DNA of 5,866 nt from Desulfovibrionaceae bacterium UBA6814 (GCA_002452635.1 DKEU01000013.1:1-5866), one strand, 5' to 3'. Positions 1-5,866 are shown, numbered from the stretch's first letter. Numbers and translations: made by a program. Notes: generated by a model from the letters alone, not told the origin.

Positions 1-206
1 AAGCCCCGAACCAGCTTGGCCAGGTCCAGCACCGCCCGTTCGGTCACGGCGCAGCTGTTGACGAGCACGATGTCGGCCAGGGACGGGTCGTTGGTTTCCA
101 TCAGGCCCTCGTCCAGCCAGGCCTCGCGGATGGCCTGGGACTCGTACTGGTTGACCTTGCAGCCCTGCGTGGCCAGAAAAAAAAGCTGCCCCGGCCTACG
201 CTTCAT
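1..206 (-). CDS. mtaB: MtaB-type tRNA methylthiotransferase (5' part only)
   Basis: This is the N-terminal 68 codons of a radical-SAM methylthiotransferase; the rest runs off the left edge. The family converts t6A37 to ms2t6A37 in ANN-decoding tRNAs such as tRNA-Lys, in the cytoplasm. Residues 12-23 read ATQGCKVNQYES and residues 50-55 read NSCAVT, the hallmarks of the N-terminal UPF0004/MTTase domain. Cys16 and Cys52 should be two of the three ligands of the auxiliary [4Fe-4S] cluster. The GCKVNQYE form points to MtaB rather than MiaB (GCQMNxxDS) or RimO (GCPKN). The ATG at 206 is chosen because GGGAGG lies six bases upstream and Cys16 then falls at the usual place. The start lies 11 bases inside the end of mnmA in another frame, implying coupled translation. 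Codons 8-10 contain an uninterrupted run of eight T. The radical-SAM CxxxCxxC motif and TRAM domain cannot be seen here. Confidence 0.9.
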   Translation of the reverse strand, partial: MKRRPGQLFFLATQGCKVNQYESQAIREAWLDEGLMETNDPSLADIVLVNSCAVTERAVLDLAKLVRG

Positions 207-1239
207 GGAGCGCCTCCCGGATGACGGCCCCGGCCAGGACCTGGCCGTCGGCCGAATAAACCGCCGCCACCTGGCCCGGCGTGGGGATGGGCCTGGGCGC
301 GGGGAAGACGACCGTCATGCCGCCCTCGTCCACGCTCACCCGCGCTGCTTCGGGACGCTGGCGGTAGATGGTCTGCACCAGCACCTCGTCCGGCCACGCC
401 TCCGGCGGGCAGAGCAGGTTCGGCCGCTCGGTGCGGCACCCACGGGCCATGGCCTCGGGCCTGGGGCCGACGAGGAGCCGGTTGCCCGCGAAATCCTTGC
501 CCGTGACGTAGAGAGGCTCGCTCCAGGCCACGCCCAGCCCCTTGCGCTGACCCAGGGTGTGGTTCCACAGGCCCTCGTGGCGCCCCACGACCCGCCCGTC
601 GGCCAGGGCGATGGGCCCGGGCCCGCCCAGCCGCACGCCGCGGTCGCGCAGGAAATCCCGGTAGTCCGTAGGAATGAAGCAGACCTCCTGGCTCTCCCGA
701 CCGGCCGGGGGCGTAAGCCCGCGCTCGGCCAGGGCCAGACGCACCCGGTCCTTGGTCCAGTCCGCAAGGGGGAAGACGACGCGACTAAACCGCTCCCGCG
801 GCACCCTGGACAGGAAATAGCTCTGGTCCTTGGCCGGGTCGAGTCCTCGGAAGAGGGCCTGGCCCCAAGGCCTGGCCTCCAGGCGGGCGTAATGGCCCGT
901 GGCCAGGCGCTCGGCGCCGAGCGACCGCACGCGGTCCAGGAGCAGGCCGAACTTGATGGCCGGGTTGCAGGCCGCGCACGGGTTGGGCGTCAACCCGTCC
1001 AGGTAAGCCCGCACGAAGGGGGTGACGACCAGTTCCTCGAACTCGGCCCGCAGGTCGATGACGTCGAAGGGCACGCCCAACGCCGAACACGTCGCGCCGA
1101 GGCCCTTGATCAGGGCTTCTTCGGACGAAGGCAGAAAAAGGGCGTGCACGGCCATGACCTCCACCCCGGCTTCCCGGAGCAGCAGCAGGCTCATGAGGGA
1201 ATCAGCCCCTCCGCTCAATGCGATCGCGATCTTGTCCAT
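196..1239 (-). CDS. mnmA: tRNA-uridine 2-sulfurtransferase MnmA
   Basis: MnmA activates the C2 oxygen of wobble U34 of tRNA-Glu, -Gln and -Lys with ATP and replaces it with sulfur, giving s2U34. The 347-residue length is close to the usual ~360. Visible motifs in order: the PP-loop SGGADS (9-14) that binds ATP; TPNPCAACN (84-92), where Cys91 sits at the nucleophile position of E. coli Cys102; ATGHYAR (113-119); KDQSYFL (137-143); SQEVCFIP (183-190), where Cys187 corresponds to the persulfide-carrying Cys199; and HEGLWNHTLGQRKGLGVA (221-238), followed by the C-terminal beta domain. Both catalytic cysteines are present. The segment after the PP-loop is short and lacks the usual MxxW/D-rich stretch. 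The start gives the correct distance to the PP-loop, but no Shine-Dalgarno is visible: the space is taken by a hairpin and T tract 30 bases or less from the gatA stop. The 3' end overlaps mtaB. Confidence 0.95.
   Translation of the reverse strand: MDKIAIALSGGADSLMSLLLLREAGVEVMAVHALFLPSSEEALIKGLGATCSALGVPFDVIDLRAEFEELVVTPFVRAYLDGLTPNPCAACNPAIKFGLLLDRVRSLGAERLATGHYARLEARPWGQALFRGLDPAKDQSYFLSRVPRERFSRVVFPLADWTKDRVRLALAERGLTPPAGRESQEVCFIPTDYRDFLRDRGVRLGGPGPIALADGRVVGRHEGLWNHTLGQRKGLGVAWSEPLYVTGKDFAGNRLLVGPRPEAMARGCRTERPNLLCPPEAWPDEVLVQTIYRQRPEAARVSVDEGGMTVVFPAPRPIPTPGQVAAVYSADGQVLAGAVIREALHEA
213..218 (-). promoter_or_regulatory. Shine-Dalgarno of mtaB
   Basis: GGGAGG on the minus strand, six bases before the ATG at 206, lies inside the last codons of mnmA. 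It is the strongest ribosome binding site in the window and fixes the mtaB start at an 11-base overlap with mnmA. Confidence 0.75.
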
Positions 1240-1242
1240 AAG

Positions 1243-1264
1243 AAAAAGGCCGGAAGGTCCGGCC
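1243..1264 (-). terminator. Intrinsic-terminator-like hairpin between gatA and mnmA
   Basis: On the minus strand GGCCGGA (1264-1258), loop CCT, TCCGGCC (1254-1248) form a perfect 7-bp, GC-rich stem, followed at once by five T (1247-1243) and then CTT and the mnmA ATG. It begins five bases after the gatA stop. Stem plus T tract matches a Rho-independent terminator, though five T is short, so partial termination is likely. Because it fills the whole gap it also occupies the place where an mnmA ribosome binding site would be. It could end the gatCA message, attenuate mnmA-mtaB, or mask the mnmA start. Confidence 0.65.
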
Positions 1265-1269
1265 GTGTG

Positions 1270-2733
1270 TCAGGCAATGGGGGGCGCGGGCATGGCCGGC
1301 AGGTTCGCCTCCAGGACCGCGGCCGCGGCCAGCAGGGGCGCCTCCTGCAGATTGCCGGCGAAGAGCTGCAGGCCCACGGGCATGCCCGTGTCCCGACCCA
1401 GCCCCACCGGCAGCGACATGCCCGGCAGGCCGCTCAGGTTCAGGGAAATGGTGAAGATGTCCGTCAGGTACATCTGCAGCGGGTCCGCCGTGTTCTCGCC
1501 GATGGCGAAGGCCGTGGTCGGGCAGGCCGGGCCGCAGATCAGGTCGCATTTGCCCAGGGCGTTCAGGAAGTCCTGGCGGATGAGGCGGCGCACCTGGGCG
1601 GCCTTTTTGTAGTAGGCGTCGTAGTAGCCGGCCGAGAGCACGTAGGTGCCGAGCATGATGCGGCGCATGACCTCCTCGCCGAACCCCTCGCAGCGCGAAC
1701 GGGTGTACATGGTGGCCAGGTCGACGGACTTCGTGCTGCGCAGCCCGTAGCGCACGCCGTCGAAGCGGGCCAGGTTGGAACTGGCTTCGGCCATGGCCAG
1801 GATGTAGTAGGTGGCGATGGCGTATTCGGTGTGCGGCAGGGAAACGGGCACGATCTCGGCGCCAAGGGACGCCGCCAGGTCCACGGCCCCGCGGCAGGCC
1901 GCATCCACCTCGGCCGACAGGCCCTCGCCCCAGTACTGCTCGGGTAGGCCCAGGCGCAGGCCCTTGAGGGATGCGCCCCGGATGGCTTCGAGGTAGTTGG
2001 GCACCGGGGCGTCGATGCTGGTGGAATCCTTGGGGTCGTGGCCGGCGATGACCTGCAGGACCAGGGCCGCGTCGGCCACGGTGCGGGTCATGGGCCCGGC
2101 CTGGTCCAGGGACGAGCCGTAGGCCACGAGGCCGCGGCGGGAAACCCGCCCGTAGCCCGGCTTGAGGCCGACGATGCCGCAAAAGCTGGCCGGCTGGCGG
2201 ATGGAGCCGCCCGTGTCCGTGCCGATGGACGCGAAGCACTGCCCGGACGCCACGCTGGCCGCCGACCCGCCGCTGGAACCTCCGGGCACCCGTCCCGTGT
2301 TCCAGGGATTCTTCGTGACCTTGTAGGCCGAGTTCTCCGTGGACGAGCCCATGGCGAACTCGTCCATGTTGGTCTTGCCCAGGATGATGGCACCGGCCTC
2401 CCTGAGCCGCGACACGCAGTGCGCCTCATAGACCGGCACGAAATTCTCCAGGATGCGGGAACCGCAGGTGGTGGGCATGCCCATGGTGGCCAGGACATCC
2501 TTGATGGTGATGGGCACGCCCCACAGGGGCCTGGAAGCGTCAGGGCCGGCCGCATCCATGGCGCGGGCCTGGTCCAGGGCGGCCTCCCCGGCCACGTGCA
2601 GCAGCGCATCGATGGCCGGTTCGGTCGCGGCGATGCGCTCCAGGCAAGCGGTAGTGGCGGCCTCGACGCTGACGTCACCCGCGCGCAGACGGTCGCGGAT
2701 GCCGGTCAGGGAAAGATCGAAAAGCTGTGACAT
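1270..2733 (-). CDS. gatA: Asp/Glu-tRNA amidotransferase subunit A
   Basis: GatA is the amidase subunit of GatCAB. It hydrolyses glutamine and supplies ammonia to GatB, which converts misacylated Glu-tRNA(Gln) and/or Asp-tRNA(Asn) to the correct amide form. The 487 residues match the family length. The amidase-signature triad is intact: Lys78 (in GVPITIKD), cis-Ser153 (in PGGSSGGSAA, 150-159) and the nucleophile Ser177 (in GTDTGGSIRQPA, 171-182), with the canonical spacings of 75 and 24 residues. ILGKTNMDEFAMGSSTENSA (117-136) and the later GYYDAYYKKAAQVR are further GatA hallmarks. An ATG two codons upstream (2739) is in frame, but GAGAGGA would abut it directly, whereas it lies six bases from the ATG at 2733, so 2733 is preferred. 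It follows gatC after 37 bases. Whether the substrate is Glu-tRNA, Asp-tRNA or both cannot be read from this subunit. Confidence 0.97.
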   Translation of the reverse strand: MSQLFDLSLTGIRDRLRAGDVSVEAATTACLERIAATEPAIDALLHVAGEAALDQARAMDAAGPDASRPLWGVPITIKDVLATMGMPTTCGSRILENFVPVYEAHCVSRLREAGAIILGKTNMDEFAMGSSTENSAYKVTKNPWNTGRVPGGSSGGSAASVASGQCFASIGTDTGGSIRQPASFCGIVGLKPGYGRVSRRGLVAYGSSLDQAGPMTRTVADAALVLQVIAGHDPKDSTSIDAPVPNYLEAIRGASLKGLRLGLPEQYWGEGLSAEVDAACRGAVDLAASLGAEIVPVSLPHTEYAIATYYILAMAEASSNLARFDGVRYGLRSTKSVDLATMYTRSRCEGFGEEVMRRIMLGTYVLSAGYYDAYYKKAAQVRRLIRQDFLNALGKCDLICGPACPTTAFAIGENTADPLQMYLTDIFTISLNLSGLPGMSLPVGLGRDTGMPVGLQLFAGNLQEAPLLAAAAVLEANLPAMPAPPIA

Positions 2734-2739
2734 GAACAT

Positions 2740-2746
2740 TCCTCTC
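2740..2746 (-). promoter_or_regulatory. Shine-Dalgarno deciding the gatA start
   Basis: GAGAGGA on the minus strand lies six bases before the ATG at 2733 and touches the alternative ATG at 2739. The spacing favours the downstream start, giving a protein beginning MSQLFDLSL. Confidence 0.7.
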
Positions 2747-2770
2747 AAAACTGATGAATGACGCCCAGGA

Positions 2771-3055
2771 TCACACGATGCGCGGGACGATGAAGTATTG
2801 GCCGTCGGTTTCCGGAGCGTTCCTGAGAATCTCCGAGCGGGGGAATTCCGTGGTGACCTCGTCGACGCGCAGGGCTCCCGGTTGATCCACGGGCGTGTAC
2901 ATGGGCTCGACTTCGGCCGTGTCGAGCTCATTGAGCTTGTCCATGTACCCGAGGATGTCATCCATCTGGGCCCCCAGTGTGGCCGCCTGCCCGGGGGTGA
3001 TCTCCAACCGGGCGAGGGTGGCGATGGCCAGGGCCTTTTCAGGGCTTATTTTCAT
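2771..3055 (-). CDS. gatC: Asp/Glu-tRNA amidotransferase subunit C
   Basis: GatC is the small subunit that wraps around GatA and helps hold the GatA-GatB complex together. The 94-residue length is typical. Family signatures are the N-terminal helix with ALAIATLARLEI (9-20), the segment MDDILGYMDKLNELDT, then VEPMYTP, and the C-terminal QYFIVPRIV. The start ATG overlaps the stop of the upstream lipoprotein gene by four bases (ATGA), and AAAGAGG sits seven bases before the ATG within the lipoprotein's lysine/glutamate-rich tail codons. This implies translational coupling. The usual partner gatA follows; gatB is not adjacent in this window. Confidence 0.95.
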   Translation of the reverse strand: MKISPEKALAIATLARLEITPGQAATLGAQMDDILGYMDKLNELDTAEVEPMYTPVDQPGALRVDEVTTEFPRSEILRNAPETDGQYFIVPRIV

Positions 3056-4995
3056 TGGTTGGCCTCTTTCTTTTTCTTGGCTTCAAGTTGCGCGCGGCGT
3101 TCCTCGCGACGGACCTGCCGCGACTCGCGGGCCTGTCGCATCTTTTCGACATCGGCCTGAACCATGCCGGAGCGGGTGGGCTGAAACAGGAACAGGTCCT
3201 GGGTGACCCGGCCCGTGTCCCAATGCATGGGCGCCAGGGACCAGGGCATGCGGGTCGAGGCTTCGGCCAGGGCCTGATTGAAGGCTTCGGTGGAACTCTG
3301 CCCGCCTCCCACCAGCGCGGAAAACCGCACGAAATCATAACCGAGGGCTGCCCACAGGTCCGCCTCCTCGCCACCGCCCTCCTGCATGCCGCGCTTCAGG
3401 TTCTGGGCGCTCTGGGAGGACAGTTCCGGGCTCCATGCACCGGGAAAGACCGTCAGGTCGTAATACTGGGACTCCAGGTTGATCTCGCTCAGGCCCTGGC
3501 TCCAGAGCTGCGGCCCGAGGAAAATGAGCCTCGTCTCTTCATAGTAGTGGAAGAGCGGGGCCAGCTGCTGCACCCGGAAGAGGGAGTCGGGCAGAAAAAC
3601 CGCCTGGTACGGCGGTTCGGGATTCAGGGCGTCCTTGGCTCCGCTGGCTCCCAGGATCGCGGCCACGGCCTTGCTCCAGCCAGGGGGGTTCTCGATATCG
3701 TAGCCCCGGACCACGGCCACGTGGGCGCCGAGAATTCTGGCCTGCTCCTGGAAAACTTCCGTCATGGCCGTACCGAAGCGGTCCTGGGGATGCAGGATGG
3801 CGTAGGACGTGACTCCGAGCTGTTCGCACCACCGGATGAGCGCCCGGGTCTGGTCGGCCGGACTGCTGAAGAACCGCCAGGCCTCGACGCCCTCATCCTC
3901 GACGCTGGGCATGAAGGTCAGAAATCTGGCCGTGCGGTGCAACCCCGACAGCCGGATTTTTTCCCAGATTTCCTTGCGCAGGGGACCGCCGACGATGGGC
4001 ACTCCCCCAACGGCCTTCAGCTCGTCGAGAAACGTGGGCGACTCCGTGTTGATGAGCTTTATGGCCGGCGCGGCGGTCTGCGCCCGGCTCTCGCGCCAGG
4101 CCGTGTCCGCGCCCTTGGCGATCTTCCAGCCGACCTGGGAATAGGGGCCCGACAAGGGCAACAGGAGCACCAGACTCTGCCTGACCACGCCCAGCTCCTG
4201 CTCCAGGGTGCGCAGGTTGCCGGCGAAAAAGTCACGGTTGGCCAAGCCCCCGGTGCGCACGATGGCCGAAAGGCTCGGCCAGACCGTAGCCCAGTTGCCG
4301 CGGTCGCGGGCCAGCAGTTTCATGCTCTGGGCCCATACCACCATGGACCAGGGATAGGCGTTGGGGTCCGCGCCCAGGGCGCTGTCCAGAATTTTTTGCA
4401 GTTCCTCGGTCGTCAGGGATTCGGCCCGCGCCAGGGCGGTCGATTCCAGGCCGGCCCGGGCCGCATCGTCCGGCGCGGCCTTGTAGACCAGGCCCAGGGC
4501 GTCGAAGGCCAGGCCATACTCCGGGATGTTCCAGAAATGATCGACCAGTTCCATGCCCGCCGTCTCCCGCGTGGTCCAGTCCAGATCCGTGCGGCCGACC
4601 ATGTCGATGAGGTAGGCGGAATACGCGTCCTTGCCCTTACGGGCCAGCAGGAGCTGCGAATAGGCCTGGTTCCAGTCCCAGGAGCCGGTGGCGTTCTTGC
4701 TCTCGGCCTGCCAGGCTTGAAGGTTCTTCTCGGCCAGGTCGTATTCGCCAAGCTGCACCGCGCTGCCCACGGCCTTGCGCCAGGCCTCTTCCCGTCCGGG
4801 ATCGCCGGGCCTGGTCGTCTCCAGATGCCTGGTGTACTTTTCCAGGGCCTTTTGCGGGTCTTCCGCCCGGTATCCTGGCAGGGCGGATGCCGGAGCGGAC
4901 GCTCCGCCGGAACGGATGATCTTCTTGGGCGCGCAGGAAGACAGGGCAAGGACGGCGACACAAAGGGCACAGAGGAGGAAAGAGCCGAATTTCAT
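3052..4995 (-). CDS. LpoA/LppC-like lipoprotein with periplasmic-binding fold (putative penicillin-binding protein activator)
   Basis: A 647-residue lipoprotein. Residues 1-20 are a signal peptide (MKFG, hydrophobic core, ALSS) and Cys21 is the lipidation site of an LSSC lipobox. Ala at +2 fits outer-membrane sorting by the E. coli rule. Residues ~45-270 look all-helical with TPR-like patches (for example GEYDLAEKNLQAW, 83-95). Residues ~274-607 resemble a type-1 periplasmic binding protein, opening with LVLLLPLSGPYSQVG (275-289), continuing with IVGGPL and AILHPQDRFG (399-408), and ending in a domain with LGYDFVRFSALV. This order matches LpoA, which activates the peptidoglycan synthase PBP1A in enterics; E. 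coli LpoA is similar in length (678). Residues 611-647 form a highly charged Arg/Lys/Glu tail. The frame is open further upstream to a TTG at 5094, but that lies in the promoter; the signal peptide fixes the ATG at 4995, despite no clear Shine-Dalgarno. The activator role is inferred; a ligand-binding role is the alternative. Confidence 0.75.
   Translation of the reverse strand: MKFGSFLLCALCVAVLALSSCAPKKIIRSGGASAPASALPGYRAEDPQKALEKYTRHLETTRPGDPGREEAWRKAVGSAVQLGEYDLAEKNLQAWQAESKNATGSWDWNQAYSQLLLARKGKDAYSAYLIDMVGRTDLDWTTRETAGMELVDHFWNIPEYGLAFDALGLVYKAAPDDAARAGLESTALARAESLTTEELQKILDSALGADPNAYPWSMVVWAQSMKLLARDRGNWATVWPSLSAIVRTGGLANRDFFAGNLRTLEQELGVVRQSLVLLLPLSGPYSQVGWKIAKGADTAWRESRAQTAAPAIKLINTESPTFLDELKAVGGVPIVGGPLRKEIWEKIRLSGLHRTARFLTFMPSVEDEGVEAWRFFSSPADQTRALIRWCEQLGVTSYAILHPQDRFGTAMTEVFQEQARILGAHVAVVRGYDIENPPGWSKAVAAILGASGAKDALNPEPPYQAVFLPDSLFRVQQLAPLFHYYEETRLIFLGPQLWSQGLSEINLESQYYDLTVFPGAWSPELSSQSAQNLKRGMQEGGGEEADLWAALGYDFVRFSALVGGGQSSTEAFNQALAEASTRMPWSLAPMHWDTGRVTQDLFLFQPTRSGMVQADVEKMRQARESRQVRREERRAQLEAKKKKEANQ
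3063..3069 (-). promoter_or_regulatory. Shine-Dalgarno of gatC
   Basis: AAAGAGG on the minus strand, seven bases before the gatC ATG at 3055, is embedded in the final codons of the lipoprotein gene. With the ATGA overlap it supports coupled translation. Confidence 0.65.
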
Positions 4996-5003
4996 ATGGT
5001 AAG

Positions 5004-5019
5004 GGGCGGAAGCCGGCCC
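5004..5019 (-). other. Possible leader hairpin before the lipoprotein start
   Basis: On the minus strand GGG-C-CGG (5019-5013), loop CTT, CCG-CCC (5009-5004) can form a 6-bp stem with one bulged C, ending eight bases before the ATG at 4995. The segment occupies the place expected for a ribosome binding site, and no purine-rich Shine-Dalgarno is seen. In GC-rich DNA a stem this short may be chance. Confidence 0.3.
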
Positions 5020-5041
5020 GGGGTGAAGGTTTTCGGTGCGT

Positions 5042-5073
5042 AAAAAAAAGCCTGGCCCCGTCAAGGGCCAGGC
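5042..5073 (-). terminator. Intrinsic terminator of dnaK
   Basis: On the minus strand GCCTGGCCC (5073-5065), loop TTGACG (5064-5059) and GGGCCAGGC (5058-5050) form a perfect 9-bp stem, followed directly by eight T (5049-5042). It starts 55 bases after the dnaK stop. On the plus strand there is no T tract after the stem, so it acts in one direction only. Oddly, it lies just downstream of the promoter that should drive the lipoprotein gene. Confidence 0.88.
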
Positions 5074-5077
5074 GCGA

Positions 5078-5107
5078 AGTATAGGGACCGGCAATTTGCC
5101 GTGTCAA
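5078..5107 (-). promoter_or_regulatory. Sigma70-type promoter for the lipoprotein-gatCA block
   Basis: On the minus strand the -35 box TTGACA (5107-5102, 6 of 6 consensus) is separated by 18 bases from the -10 box TATACT (5083-5078, 5 of 6). Initiation would fall around 5073-5069, giving a leader of roughly 75 bases before the ATG at 4995. The first ~30 bases of that RNA would be the dnaK terminator hairpin plus its U tract. No extended -10 and no upstream A/T-rich element are evident. It is the only convincing promoter seen in the window. Confidence 0.75.
5089..5101. promoter_or_regulatory. Operator-like inverted repeat in the promoter spacer
   Basis: CGGCAA-A-TTGCCG (minus strand) is a perfect 6-bp inverted repeat about a single central base. 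It fits entirely in the 18-base spacer, directly abutting the -35 box and five bases short of the -10 box. The position is typical of repressor sites, but no regulator can be named and the symmetry does not extend outward. Confidence 0.4.
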
Positions 5108-5128
5108 GCCAATGCTTGCCGAAGCAGC

Positions 5129-5866
<738 letters not shown>

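Noticed and set aside
16..1947. Open frame of 643 codons on the plus strand
   Set aside because: It is antisense to mtaB, mnmA and gatA, all recognised by catalytic motifs. Its product is a Gly/Arg/His/Gln/Pro-rich string with no recognisable domain, as expected from the complement of GC-rich genes.
1202..2239. Minus-strand frame of 345 codons inside gatA and mnmA
   Set aside because: Out of frame with gatA, whose catalytic triad is intact; the product is rich in Arg, Pro, Gly and His with no motif.
2734..2961. N-terminal extension of gatA overlapping gatC
   Set aside because: The frame is open upstream, but the extra residues have no GatA similarity, overlap gatC in another frame, and a good Shine-Dalgarno precedes the ATG at 2733.
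3055..5043. Open frame of 662 codons on the plus strand
   Set aside because: It mirrors the lipoprotein gene almost exactly, lacks a visible ribosome binding site or known motif, and has the same low-complexity composition. The minus-strand frame has a signal peptide and lipobox, so it is the real gene.
5059..5064. Second -35-like TTGACG in the terminator loop
   Set aside because: No acceptable -10 box lies 16-18 bases downstream; the sequence there is the T tract followed by ACGCACC.
4996..5094. N-terminal extension of the lipoprotein from a TTG at 5094
   Set aside because: The extra codons would be read through the promoter -10 box and the terminator, and would bury the signal peptide and lipobox.
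5113..5126. Small hairpin TGCTT-CGGC-AAGCA just after the dnaK stop
   Set aside because: Only a 5-bp stem with no T tract after it; too weak to call a terminator when a 9-bp stem with eight T follows closely.

Overview
The window is a GC-rich stretch of bacterial chromosome in which every supported gene lies on the minus strand. Read in the direction of transcription (right to left) the order is: the 3' part of dnaK, a short intergenic region with a terminator and a promoter, an outer-membrane-type lipoprotein with a periplasmic-binding-protein fold (LpoA/LppC-like), gatC, gatA, mnmA, and the first 68 codons of an mtaB-type methylthiotransferase. Genes are tightly packed and the high GC opens long meaningless frames on the opposite strand. 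Protein flavour and gene order suggest a diderm proteobacterium of the Desulfovibrionales type (formerly Deltaproteobacteria). This taxonomic call is an inference from memory of related proteins, not a search result.

Region by region. 5866-5129 encodes the DnaK substrate-binding domain and lid; the ATPase domain lies outside the window. 5128-4996 is the only sizeable intergenic space (133 bases). It holds a strong sigma70-type promoter (TTGACA, 18 bases, TATACT) with a perfect inverted repeat inside its spacer. Immediately after it comes a 9-bp GC-rich hairpin followed by eight T, which is a textbook intrinsic terminator for dnaK. The promoter therefore sits upstream of the terminator, so a transcript from it would begin with the terminator hairpin. 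4995-3052 is the lipoprotein gene. It overlaps gatC by four bases (ATGA), and gatC is followed after 37 bases by gatA. Between the gatA stop and the mnmA start is a 30-base gap filled by a second perfect hairpin (7 bp) with five T, ending three bases before the mnmA ATG. The mnmA stop overlaps the mtaB start by 11 bases.

Functionally, four consecutive genes act on tRNA decoding. GatCA makes two of the three subunits of the Glu/Asp-tRNA amidotransferase; gatB is not in the window. MnmA thiolates the wobble uridine of tRNA-Glu, -Gln and -Lys, and MtaB methylthiolates t6A37, notably in tRNA-Lys. The lipoprotein and dnaK are unrelated to that theme by known function.

No mobile element, CRISPR array, tRNA, rRNA or clearly novel multi-gene system was seen. 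The interesting signals are regulatory: two hairpin-plus-T elements placed where they could control entry into the lipoprotein-gatCA block and into the mnmA-mtaB block, each upstream of a gene that lacks a visible Shine-Dalgarno sequence.
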